Source: Pseudobutyrivibrio sp.
Lineage (GTDB): Bacteria; Bacillota; Clostridia; Lachnospirales; Lachnospiraceae
Reading direction: 5' to 3'
Assembly: GCA_017557715.1 (NCBI GenBank)
Contig: JAFYYE010000277.1
Location: 1-16,020, forward strand
DNA: 16,020 nt
Shown: positions 1 through 6,623 of the stretch, one piece after another
Layout of the letters: every line of letters starts with the position of its first letter
Position numbering within the stretch: the stretch's first letter is position 1
Translations under genes and position numbers: made by a program
Notes under the pieces: model-generated
What the model was told of the DNA's origin: nothing
What the model saw: only the letters and a program-made list of their open reading frames with translations
Database searches by the model: none

Positions 1-36
1 ATATTAGTGTTTTAATGGCTGGAAGTCCATATTAAA

Positions 37-73
37 AAAACAACCAAAATGCTTTTAACATTTTGGTTGTTTT
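37..73. terminator. Bidirectional rho-independent terminator
   Basis: A perfect 15-bp stem (37-51 with 59-73, AAAACAACCAAAATG and its complement) closes a 7-base loop. Seven A residues at 34-40 give a U tract for transcription on the minus strand, so it fits as the terminator of the GntR-type gene ending at 107. The plus-strand side ends in TTTT, so it could also stop a plus-strand transcript coming from beyond the left edge; a plus frame does stop with TAA at 33-35. Confidence 0.85.
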
Positions 74-106
74 ACACTAATTTCAAAATATGTTGCTCAA
101 TTCTTG

Positions 107-787
107 CTATGCTGTTTCGAAATATTGCGGGAATGTCTTTATCAACTCTTCCTGATCCAGCCTGTAACGATTCAAATGTTTCTCCACGATTTCCTTGGCC
201 TTCTCCTTATCCTTCTCCTTGATGGCCTCAAGCATAAGGCGGTGGTCCCCAACAATCTTCTTATCCTTTACGGTAAGCATTGATAGTGTACGCACTCGGT
301 CAAAGTGAATCATTATCATCTGGCGCATATTATGAATTGTTTCTTTTTTGGCTGTTACATAAATCATTCTGTGGAATTCATTATCCAGCTCAAAAATCTT
401 TTCGGTATTATCCTTTTCAAGATAAAATTCCTGAAGGGCTACATTTTCCTCCAGCTGCTTAATATCCTCAGGTGTGGCCATATCGCATGCTTCTTCGATT
501 ACTGCGATATCCAAAATCTTGCGAAGGAATACAGCCTCCTCCACATACTGTGAATTGATAAGTGAAACATAGCTTCCACGCTGGGGATATATTTCTATGA
601 GTGCCGCCTTGTGCAATTCCTGAATAGATTCACGCACTGGAGTACGGCTGACTCCTAAAAATGCAGATATTTCGTTTTCGCTAATAGCCTGTCCCGGCTC
701 TAAATCAGCAGACTTAATATTCTCAGTAATCGCTCGCAGAGCATACTCTCGGGCAGTTTCTGAGCTCATCCTTTCGACTTTTTTCAT
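107..787 (-). CDS. FadR/GntR-family transcriptional regulator with FCD domain
   Basis: This 226-residue protein has an N-terminal winged helix-turn-helix (about residues 10-75, with the conserved block SENEISAFLGVSRTPVRESI) followed by an all-helical FCD ligand-binding domain (about 80-215). The FCD metal-site residues can be placed at Asp135, His139, His182 and His204, so the sensor is likely to bind a metal and a small organic acid, as known for this family. The ATG at 787 is preceded by AGGAG with 5-base spacing. A perfect 16-bp palindrome lies 62 bases upstream and is probably its own operator. No metabolic gene it might control is visible: the next gene upstream is an unrelated Xre regulator and the left neighbour is outside the window. 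Family assignment is secure; the effector is unknown. Confidence 0.93.
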   Translation of the reverse strand: MKKVERMSSETAREYALRAITENIKSADLEPGQAISENEISAFLGVSRTPVRESIQELHKAALIEIYPQRGSYVSLINSQYVEEAVFLRKILDIAVIEEACDMATPEDIKQLEENVALQEFYLEKDNTEKIFELDNEFHRMIYVTAKKETIHNMRQMIMIHFDRVRTLSMLTVKDKKIVGDHRLMLEAIKEKDKEKAKEIVEKHLNRYRLDQEELIKTFPQYFETA

Positions 788-848
788 TTGTTCTCCTCAT
801 CGTAAGGTTAGGAATGAAAGTTTGCTGATATTTTATCAAAAAGATTTC

Positions 849-864
849 AACTTGTATACAAGTT
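849..864. promoter_or_regulatory. Palindromic operator, probably for the FadR/GntR regulator
   Basis: AACTTGTATACAAGTT is a perfect 16-bp palindrome in the 84-base gap between the two regulators. Its core TTGTATACAA fits the general GT-N(n)-AC pattern of FadR-subfamily operators. On the minus strand the core TTGTAT can serve as a -35 element with TGATAA 17 bases downstream as a weak -10, which would place the operator on the promoter of the 107-787 gene and imply autorepression. The palindrome is seen; the binding protein is inferred. Confidence 0.65.
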
Positions 865-871
865 ATTAAAT

Positions 872-1216
872 TTATTTTTTATTCTTAACTTTTTTAACGT
901 AGTCAACCACTTCGGCCTTAGTCTTTTTATTAAGCTTTTCAAGCTTTTTGACTACCTCGTACTCTCCTGTTCCTTTGCTGGCAATAACAAAATCTACATC
1001 ACCAGCACCTTTTCCAGGAATTGTATCCTGCAAAAGATCGAATGGAGACACGTCAAGCACATCACAGATTGCCATAATCTTCTCAGCAGATGGATTTGTT
1101 TTCTTTCTTTTCCAATCACTGATTGTACTCTGAGCAATGCCCGTACCTGCAGAGAATTCCAGCTGTGTCATGCCCTTCTCTTCCATAATTTTAAAAATTC
1201 GCTCGCTAATAATCAT
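872..1216 (-). CDS. Small Xre/Cro-family DNA-binding regulator
   Basis: The 114-residue protein carries an HTH_3 (Xre/Cro) domain in its first about 60 residues, including MTQLEFSAGTGIAQSTISDW as the helix-turn-helix and the usual NPSAEKIMAICDVLDVSPFDLL end of the fold. The C-terminal 45 residues are Lys/Glu rich and probably helical, with no recognisable ligand domain. The start at 1216 is preferred over an upstream in-frame ATG at 1237 because GGGAGGT lies 7 bases before it, whereas the upstream ATG lies within a few bases of the predicted transcription start. An inverted repeat overlaps the promoter, which suggests autoregulation. No phage genes are nearby, so a housekeeping or orphan role is more likely than a prophage repressor. 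Targets are unknown. Confidence 0.88.
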   Translation of the reverse strand: MIISERIFKIMEEKGMTQLEFSAGTGIAQSTISDWKRKKTNPSAEKIMAICDVLDVSPFDLLQDTIPGKGAGDVDFVIASKGTGEYEVVKKLEKLNKKTKAEVVDYVKKVKNKK

Positions 1217-1235
1217 CTCTCGTACCTCCCACCAC

Positions 1236-1282
1236 ATTATCGTTTATACGATAATTATACTAGTTCCTACTAATACTCACAA
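1236..1282 (-). promoter_or_regulatory. Promoter with overlapping inverted-repeat operator for the Xre gene
   Basis: On the minus strand TTGTGA (1277-1282) and TATAAT (1254-1259) are 17 bases apart, a near-consensus sigma-A promoter. Downstream and overlapping the -10 is an inverted repeat with 8-bp perfect arms, ATTATCGT (1236-1243) and ACGATAAT (1248-1255), separated by TTAT. The expected transcription start falls inside it, about 30 bases before the ATG at 1216. A dyad across the start of an Xre gene is typical of self-repression; the binding itself is inferred. Confidence 0.75.
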
Positions 1283-1324
1283 GAAGAATTCTGTGAAAAT
1301 ACTTAAAATCTACAAATTTTCTGT

Positions 1325-2458
1325 CTATTTTCCGTGATGCTCCTGCTTTTCGCTATACATTAACGTATCAATATTCTCAGTAAATTGCTCTCTTGTGATG
1401 TTTTTCCTGTGGTTATATATTTCATATCCACAGCTAACTCCCACGTCTGGATCCCAGCCTTTTTTGCGCTTTAGTGCTGCCAGTCTGGCTCGAACTTCAC
1501 CAAGCCGCTCCTCTATTTCATCCTTTGAAATAATATCGGAAACAACACAGAACTCATCACCACCAAATCTTCCAATCATGGCTCCATCAAAAGCATCTGC
1601 CAAAATATCTGCCATTTGTTTGATGGCCCAATCACCTTCCTCATGTCCAAAGGTGTCATTGATAGTCTTGAAATTGTCTATGTCCATCATGATGGCTGAA
1701 AAATCCTTGCCATTAATCTGGCTGTTTTTAATCTTTTCATCTAATTTAATATCCAGTCCACGTCGATTAAGAACACCTGTCAGGTAATCAATATTTACGT
1801 CGTTACTTTGGAAGAAGAAGAAAATAACCACGCAGCCCAAGGCTATTCCAGCATAGGTCATATCGATATTTGAAAGGAAAATCTGTAAAAGCGCACCGCC
1901 AAGTGCCATTATTGGCAGGAATAAAATCATGTTTTTATATTCACTCATGAAATCATTTCTAAATACGATTGAGTAAACCAGCAGCAAAATAATAAAAAGC
2001 ATTAATAATGCTGCTCTGATCATGAAATATTCCCCACGGTAATATATTCCATCTTCAAAATAGAAGAACCATCGTAAATTTAAGGCCACTGAAATTGTTA
2101 CAGCTACTGCATTTACCAGAGCAAATGATTGAAATGCTATCTTAAAATTTCTACGATAAACGCTGCTTTCACGAGCCATCCAACAGTCAATGTAGCTGAC
2201 AGCAAATAATATATCTACTGGGTCTAAAAGGAAAATAAGGTAATAGAAAATGCGTGCTAAAAGAAGCAGTCTATCTGGATTGTGTTCTCCAATTCGTCCA
2301 ACTGTTTCGCAAATCAGCAAAACAAGCGTACAAACCAATATTGCAGAATACTTTCGGCCTGACTGCAACCAAGATGTTTTATTCTGAAAAACTAAAAGTA
2401 GAATCAGAATGAAGGATGTATAAAAATTTAGTACTACCCAACCCGGTACTTCTATCAT
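1325..2458 (-). CDS. Membrane-anchored GGDEF diguanylate cyclase
   Basis: The 377-residue protein has about seven hydrophobic segments in residues 8-216, then a GGDEF domain (about 224-377). The domain has DYLTGVLNRR at its start, MMDIDNFK with metal Asp259, Asn267 and Asp276 in INDTFGHEEGD, and an intact GGDEF at 299-303, so it should make cyclic di-GMP from GTP. The RxxD inhibitory site usually found five residues before GGDEF is absent (FDGA at that place), so product inhibition through the I-site is unlikely. The N-terminal region resembles 7TM sensor modules in general form and probably senses a membrane-soluble or external signal. ATG 2458 is chosen because GAGGG lies 7 bases before it; the frame also extends to a TTG at 2476. 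It lies 81 bases after the epimerase gene with no clear terminator between, so the two may be cotranscribed. Confidence 0.92.
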   Translation of the reverse strand: MIEVPGWVVLNFYTSFILILLLVFQNKTSWLQSGRKYSAILVCTLVLLICETVGRIGEHNPDRLLLLARIFYYLIFLLDPVDILFAVSYIDCWMARESSVYRRNFKIAFQSFALVNAVAVTISVALNLRWFFYFEDGIYYRGEYFMIRAALLMLFIILLLVYSIVFRNDFMSEYKNMILFLPIMALGGALLQIFLSNIDMTYAGIALGCVVIFFFFQSNDVNIDYLTGVLNRRGLDIKLDEKIKNSQINGKDFSAIMMDIDNFKTINDTFGHEEGDWAIKQMADILADAFDGAMIGRFGGDEFCVVSDIISKDEIEERLGEVRARLAALKRKKGWDPDVGVSCGYEIYNHRKNITREQFTENIDTLMYSEKQEHHGK

Positions 2459-2539
2459 CTTTGGGCCCTCGCACAACTAAAACTGCTACTCTCCCATTTT
2501 CATTCCGATTCTACCACCATATATTTATGAAATTGTGTC

Positions 2540-3415
2540 TTATTTAAGGATAATATCGTAACTTACTGTAAATGTCTCGCCAGCTGATAACGTATTTCCG
2601 TATTCTCTCTCCTCAAGCTTCTGATTGAAGCCTACTCTGTCGCAACGTCCGTACCATGGCTCGATGCATACAAATGGCGCATGCTTTCCAACTGGTGACC
2701 AAACACCAAAAAGTGGCGCATCAAAAGCTACGCTTAAGACATCCTTGCCATTGTTATCCACGAGTGTTACGCTGTCAGACTGCTTGTTTTCAACAATAAG
2801 TGCATCTCTGCTGAAAAGCTCATCAGACATTTTTAAAATTCCATTATCAAGCTGGAATGTGCTCTGTTCATCACCTAAGCAGCCGCTGCCATCGCCTTCA
2901 ATGATATTTGCTGTGATTTCTTTATTAGGCTGGTTGCTTTTCTCAAATCTGAGTTTGTATGTATCCAAATCGCAATTAAATGCTGGATGTCCACCGATTG
3001 AGAAGTGCATTGTTGTATCGTTTGGATTTTCAACCTTCCATCCTACAGTCACTGTGTTATCAACGATTTTGTAGCTAAGCACAAGTAAGAATGCGAATGG
3101 ATACTTTGCTTTTGTCTCGTCATTTTCTTTAAGAAGAAAAACAAGCTCATCTTCTGTCTGGCTTGAGAGCTTGAAATCCATATCTCTGGCAAAACCATGC
3201 TGTCCCATTTCGTAGGATTTTCCATCATATACAGATGTCTTTTTATAATAGTTTCCTACAAGTGGGAAAAGCACTGGCGATGTGCGACCCCAAAAGGCAC
3301 TATCCGCCTGCCACATCATCTCAGTATTATCTGATTTTCTAATAAGCGACTTAATCTCAGCGCCATGGTCTGAAACTGTAAGCTTAATTTTGTCGTTTTC
3401 GATTGTGTAATTCAT
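2540..3415 (-). CDS. Aldose 1-epimerase family protein (LacX-like)
   Basis: This 291-residue protein belongs to the galactose mutarotase-like superfamily, most like the LacX subgroup. Visible landmarks are GAEIKSL (18-24), WQADSAFWGRTSPVLFPLVG (35-54), GQHGFARD with His73, GGHPAF with His143 and IEPWYGRCD with Glu252; the His pair and the Glu correspond to the substrate-binding and catalytic positions of the family. It should interconvert alpha and beta anomers of a free sugar or sugar derivative in the cytoplasm; there is no signal peptide. The ATG at 3415 is chosen because GGAGGAG lies 6 bases before it. A longer frame from a TTG at 3430 overlaps this ribosome binding site and is unlikely. 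It follows the terminator of the CBM2-esterase gene, so it has its own promoter. The exact sugar cannot be read from sequence. Confidence 0.92.
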   Translation of the reverse strand: MNYTIENDKIKLTVSDHGAEIKSLIRKSDNTEMMWQADSAFWGRTSPVLFPLVGNYYKKTSVYDGKSYEMGQHGFARDMDFKLSSQTEDELVFLLKENDETKAKYPFAFLLVLSYKIVDNTVTVGWKVENPNDTTMHFSIGGHPAFNCDLDTYKLRFEKSNQPNKEITANIIEGDGSGCLGDEQSTFQLDNGILKMSDELFSRDALIVENKQSDSVTLVDNNGKDVLSVAFDAPLFGVWSPVGKHAPFVCIEPWYGRCDRVGFNQKLEEREYGNTLSAGETFTVSYDIILK

Positions 3416-3431
3416 ATTATTCTCCTCCAAA

Positions 3432-3459
3432 TCCTAAAGGCTTTCATTAGGACATTGTA
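3432..3459 (-). promoter_or_regulatory. Probable -10 region and inverted repeat upstream of the epimerase gene
   Basis: On the minus strand TACAAT (3454-3459) is a reasonable -10 with a poor -35 (TTTATA, 17 bases upstream). Right at the expected transcription start is an inverted repeat with arms TCCTAA (3432-3437) and TTAGGA (3447-3452). It could be an operator. It is short and the promoter is weak, so this is tentative. Confidence 0.35.
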
Positions 3460-3496
3460 TAACAAATTGAGGATTTTATAAAATATCTATATCCAC

Positions 3497-3535
3497 AAAA
3501 AAACCACTCCTCTCCCAAATGAGATTAGAGTGGTT
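3497..3535 (-). terminator. Terminator of the CBM2-esterase gene (hairpin type shared with 7993-8036)
   Basis: Outer arms AACCACTC (3502-3509) and GAGTGGTT (3528-3535) form an 8-bp stem, with an inner TCTC/GAGA stem. Seven A residues at 3497-3503 give the U tract on the minus strand, 25 bases after the esterase stop. Read on the plus strand, the hairpin differs by only three substitutions and one indel from the hairpin at 7995-8029. Confidence 0.85.
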
Positions 3536-3559
3536 AGAAAAAACTATAGGTTTTTGATT

Positions 3560-4825
3560 TTACTTAAATGCAATTTGAGCGAAATTGTAGAAACCAAGAT
3601 ACCAAATATCAAAGTTGTGCTCGCCATCAAGCTCCTGCCACATAAAGTTCTGACCATCTACAAACTGGTCACATACCTCTGGCAAATTCTTTGCTGCGCT
3701 TGAAGCGCTCCAGTATGCAATGCCATCCTGAAGACCACAAATATTGTAGAAATAGTGGATAGGATACTCGTTATCTGCCAATATTTCTGCTGTAGTTGAA
3801 GCTGGATTGCTAGTAGGTGCTGCAGAGAATGCTCCAAAGTAGCTGAACAAATCAACACACTGACCTATACCGATATTAATTGTCTGCATACCACCCATTG
3901 AAAGGCCTGCGCATGCTCTATGGTCACGGTCTGCATAAGTACTGAAATGAGAATCGATATATGGAATCAAATCATTTCTAAGCTCATCACCAAAAGCGTA
4001 GAAAGAAGGGATTGAGCCACTTTCAGAAGCCTTGCCGTTTGGTGTTATAACGATGAATGAATCAATGTCTCCATAATATGCAAGGTTATCCATCATAGCC
4101 TTTACCTTTGACTCATCATTGTACATTTCCCACTCATTTTCATCGCCACCGATTCCGTGAAGAAGGTATAATACGTTGTACTTTTTGCTCTCACTATAGT
4201 TTGCTGGCAAATAAATATTTGCCTTCTTTGTATACGTATTTCCGTTTTCAGAATCATGTGCTGTGTATGAAATAGTTTTAACTGTACCAGAGCCGTCCTG
4301 GCTTCTGATTGCAGAATACTTTTCAGGAATGCTCTCACTTATAGTAGCTGTTGGATCATAGTGTGAGCTAACTGGAGTTGCGTATTTAACCTGTGCATCG
4401 ATTTTGCCTTCAAGCTCGCCAACTCCAAGGAAACCAAATTCTTTTGTTTCACCATTTGGAATATTGGTATTCCAGCTAAGAGGAGTGAGAATATATTCAT
4501 CATCAGTAGTTTCAACATTTACACACCAGCTAGTATCGATATTAACCTGCTTTCTACTTAGCTTGACTGTCCAGTTTTCAAGTGTATCCCCTGTATTATT
4601 TGTAATCTTATAACCAACCCAATAACCAGTTCCCCAGCTGTTCAAGTCATAAGAAATATCCACACCATTTTCTGAAGTCGACTCTACAATAGTCTCCTCA
4701 TCTAAATAGTTTGATGCTGTTGCATCATCATTTGCAGCCTTAACATCTGCCTTTACTGTCATACCAATTGTACTAACAGAAAGAGCCAGAACTAAGGCCT
4801 TTGTTAATAATTTTTTGTTTTTCAT
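3560..4825 (-). CDS. Secreted CBM2-containing CE1-family esterase (feruloyl/acetyl xylan esterase-like)
   Basis: The 421-residue protein starts with a Sec signal peptide (MKNKK plus hydrophobic core, cleavage probably near residue 30). Residues about 50-150 look like a family 2 carbohydrate-binding module (SWGTGYWVGYKITN, LENWTVKL, NTNIPNGETKEFGFLG), with Trp64, Trp69, Trp100 and Trp118 among possible sugar-stacking residues. Residues about 165-421 are an esterase D/CE1 alpha/beta hydrolase with HGIGG (223-227), nucleophile Ser309 in GLSMGG, likely acid Asp367 in CGLQDG and His403 in DGEHNFDIW. From memory it strongly resembles the feruloyl esterase module of clostridial XynZ. It should cleave feruloyl or acetyl esters from arabinoxylan while bound to cellulose or xylan outside the cell. 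ATG 4825 has GGAGAGG upstream; the frame extends upstream to 4939 but without secretion features. Feruloyl versus acetyl specificity is not decidable here. Confidence 0.92.
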   Translation of the reverse strand: MKNKKLLTKALVLALSVSTIGMTVKADVKAANDDATASNYLDEETIVESTSENGVDISYDLNSWGTGYWVGYKITNNTGDTLENWTVKLSRKQVNIDTSWCVNVETTDDEYILTPLSWNTNIPNGETKEFGFLGVGELEGKIDAQVKYATPVSSHYDPTATISESIPEKYSAIRSQDGSGTVKTISYTAHDSENGNTYTKKANIYLPANYSESKKYNVLYLLHGIGGDENEWEMYNDESKVKAMMDNLAYYGDIDSFIVITPNGKASESGSIPSFYAFGDELRNDLIPYIDSHFSTYADRDHRACAGLSMGGMQTINIGIGQCVDLFSYFGAFSAAPTSNPASTTAEILADNEYPIHYFYNICGLQDGIAYWSASSAAKNLPEVCDQFVDGQNFMWQELDGEHNFDIWYLGFYNFAQIAFK

Positions 4826-5017
4826 TATACATCCTCTCCTTTTTGTTCTTTGCCTAAGCATTAAACGCGCGCAATATAATAATACTCCCTGCATGCGGGT
4901 TCTTCGACACAATTCTTGCTGAAGTGTATTAATTCTCACAAGTCGCTTATTTACTGGGATTCTGCGTGTTTAGGAGGTTTGGTTATTATTTATTGCTAAA
5001 TTGGGTATAAAGAATCT

Positions 5018-5039
5018 GGGCTACCCTCGCGGGTAGCCC
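5018..5039 (-). terminator. Hairpin after the small lipoprotein gene
   Basis: GGGCTACCC (5018-5026) and GGGTAGCCC (5031-5039) form a perfect 9-bp GC-rich stem with a 4-base loop, 19 bases after the lipoprotein stop. The following minus-strand bases (AGATTCTTTATA) are only moderately U-rich, so termination may be partial and some transcripts could run into the CBM2-esterase gene. The rest of the 192-base gap down to 4826 shows no other feature I can support, apart from the esterase ribosome binding site. Confidence 0.65.
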
Positions 5040-5058
5040 TGACCTTACACATTCATTA

Positions 5059-5532
5059 TCAGAAGCCCATCCTTTCAAAACTTCCTTTATCAATATTCAG
5101 TGATACATCAAATTTGGCCTTATCGCGAGCCACAACTTTAATTCTATTTTCACCTTTTTTAATATTTAGAGATTTAGAGCCTTCTAAAGTTTCTTCATTT
5201 GTGCATTCAAGAATAGTCTTGAGCTCTCCGTCTGGTGAGATAAGCACTAACTTAACATCGCCCACATTGTTGGCCATGTCAAAATTAATCTGAATCTCCG
5301 AATCGGAATCACAGTCATAACTCCAAATTGTATCCATGCCATCCATTCCGCGCACAGAAGCTGTAAAATCGGATTCATCAAAATCTTGTTTAACATCTCG
5401 ATAATAGTTATAACTATTTCCTTCACTGGCAATTTTAGAATCGTTATCGTATATTGCCGCTATAGGATTTTGACCACAACCAATTAGGAAACTAGCTGCT
5501 ACTAATAGGCCCAATAATCTTACTTTTCTCAT
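5059..5532 (-). CDS. Small predicted lipoprotein of unknown function
   Basis: The 157-residue protein begins with a lipoprotein signal (MRKVRLLGLLVAASFLIGC), with the lipobox LIGC giving acylated Cys19. It should be tethered to the outer face of the cytoplasmic membrane. After a polar linker (about 20-55) the rest (about 56-157) alternates short hydrophobic strands and charged turns (EIQINFDM, DVKLVLISPDGELKTIL, KSLNIKKGENRIKVVAR, KFDVSLNI), which suggests a beta-sandwich. I do not recognise the family and see no catalytic motif. AGGAG precedes ATG 5532 by 9 bases. It lies between the CBM2-esterase and the divergent RpiR gene, so a role in polysaccharide binding or in envelope sensing with this locus is possible but only inferred from position. 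Confidence 0.8.
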   Translation of the reverse strand: MRKVRLLGLLVAASFLIGCGQNPIAAIYDNDSKIASEGNSYNYYRDVKQDFDESDFTASVRGMDGMDTIWSYDCDSDSEIQINFDMANNVGDVKLVLISPDGELKTILECTNEETLEGSKSLNIKKGENRIKVVARDKAKFDVSLNIDKGSFERMGF

Positions 5533-5738
5533 TATGAGTTTCTCCTTTTAATATCCCAATAAGTTACAAAGTTACCCCTTATTACCCCACTTCGATAATT
5601 ATACACAAAATCTATACAATGTGGAATAGCTTAACGTGCCAATTATCAGCTTTTTATAACATTTTATCCTCAATTTTTTCTGTTAAGGGCATTATTTATA
5701 TATAATTCTTACAATGAAGAGAATGGGGGAATGTTATC
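5533..5738. promoter_or_regulatory. Divergent promoter region between the lipoprotein and RpiR-type genes
   Basis: The 206-base AT-rich gap holds TATAAT at 5598-5603 (minus strand, toward the lipoprotein; the -35 TTCCAC at 5621-5626 is poor) and TATAAT at 5701-5706 (plus strand, toward RpiR; the -35 is also poor). Weak -35 elements at both suggest activator-dependent or low expression. In the lipoprotein leader AGTTAC occurs twice (5562-5567, 5570-5575), and two CCCC blocks flank TTATTA just after. No strong palindrome is evident. Confidence 0.55.
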
Positions 5739-6527
5739 ATGAGAGCACCAGAGAAAATAATAATGTTATTGAATCATTGTAATTTAGACGTCAGTAATCA
5801 AAATGATTACATTATTTCATCGAACATTATTAGGCGGGTTGTGATGGGAGAAGATTTATCAATGGAAAGAATTTCTGCTGAATCAAATATCTCTCAAGCA
5901 TCTATTAGTCGATTTATAAGGAAGGCCGGTTTTGATGATTGGAAGGATTTTAGAGAATCATGTTCAGGATCATGCAGAGAAATGCTTCAAATGAGAAAAC
6001 TTTTTTCAAGTAAACGGGATAATGTTGGGGAAATCGCTGATGATGTTTATGAAAGAATAATCAGTAATATAACTGCGACCAAAAAGTGTCTGGATAGTTC
6101 GGGTATAGAATATATTATTGATCTTATAGAGCAATCTAAGGAAGTGTTTTTTGTTGGAGATGAGCATGCACTTTCTGATTTCTTTACGCTTCAGTTAGAT
6201 GTGGTTTTCTCTGGAACTCCAGCATATCTATATCGTAATTCCGATATTCAACAATCATTTGCAAATCGATTGAGCAAGGATTCATTGATTATATTTATGT
6301 TTGTTGATAATAATTTTATTTTGCCAGAACAGGTGGAGCTTATTAAAAGAGCTAAGGAAAAAGGAAGTACTGTAGTTATTTTTTCACAGCAAGACTGTCT
6401 GCCTGAAATAGAGTGCGATTATTTTTATAAATACGGAAAATCGAATTCTGTAAATGATGGATATTACTCTTTATTTTTTCTGTCCCAAGTAATGTCCGAA
6501 TTGCTTGTGAGCAGGGGACTTTCATAA
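5739..6527 (+). CDS. RpiR/MurR-family transcriptional regulator (HTH plus SIS domain)
   Basis: The 262-residue protein has an N-terminal HTH_6 domain (about 1-80, with SMERISAESNISQASISRFI at 41-60 followed by RKAGFDDWKDFRE) and a C-terminal SIS sugar-isomerase-like domain (about 105-255; VFFVGDEHALSDFF, then LIIFMFVDNN and STVVIFSQQ). RpiR proteins usually bind phosphosugars through the SIS domain. Here the first SIS loop reads GDEHALS rather than the common GxGxS form and the second loop lacks the usual Ser-rich SxSG run, so the ligand site may be changed. GGGGGA lies 9 bases before ATG 5739. It sits divergently between a lipoprotein and CBM2-esterase on one side and a lipoprotein esterase on the other, which makes it the obvious candidate regulator of the locus. 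By eye it is more AT-rich than its neighbours. Confidence 0.88.
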   Translation: MRAPEKIIMLLNHCNLDVSNQNDYIISSNIIRRVVMGEDLSMERISAESNISQASISRFIRKAGFDDWKDFRESCSGSCREMLQMRKLFSSKRDNVGEIADDVYERIISNITATKKCLDSSGIEYIIDLIEQSKEVFFVGDEHALSDFFTLQLDVVFSGTPAYLYRNSDIQQSFANRLSKDSLIIFMFVDNNFILPEQVELIKRAKEKGSTVVIFSQQDCLPEIECDYFYKYGKSNSVNDGYYSLFFLSQVMSELLVSRGLS

Positions 6528-6536
6528 AATGAAAGT
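6518..6536. promoter_or_regulatory. Inverted repeat at the RpiR gene end, possible operator for the downstream esterase
   Basis: ACTTTCAT (6518-6525), AAA, ATGAAAGT (6529-6536) is a perfect 8-bp inverted repeat that contains the RpiR stop codon. It is not followed by a U tract, so it is a poor terminator. Two more ACTTTCC half-sites occur at about 6538 and 6565, before a TATAAT at 6579-6584 that may be the -10 of the esterase gene (no good -35). TTTCA/TGAAA dyads are plausible RpiR-type sites, so an operator is proposed. Confidence 0.4.
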
Positions 6537-6623
6537 GACTTTCCGATTGGATAGTGGCGCTGATACTTTCCTAGAATTTATAATTTTTCTATCAAAAGTT
6601 ATATTTTCAAGGGAGGTTTTTTG

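Noticed and set aside
1..35. Possible C-terminal end of a plus-strand gene (frame ending in TAA at 33-35, just before the hairpin).
   Set aside because: Only about ten codons are visible and they match nothing I know; not enough to call a gene.
4866..4910. GC-rich near-palindrome CCCTGCATGCGGG and a TATTAT element upstream of the CBM2-esterase, considered as a promoter/operator.
   Set aside because: The -35 candidates have wrong spacing (about 22 bases) and the dyad has a bulge; no promoter can be placed with confidence.
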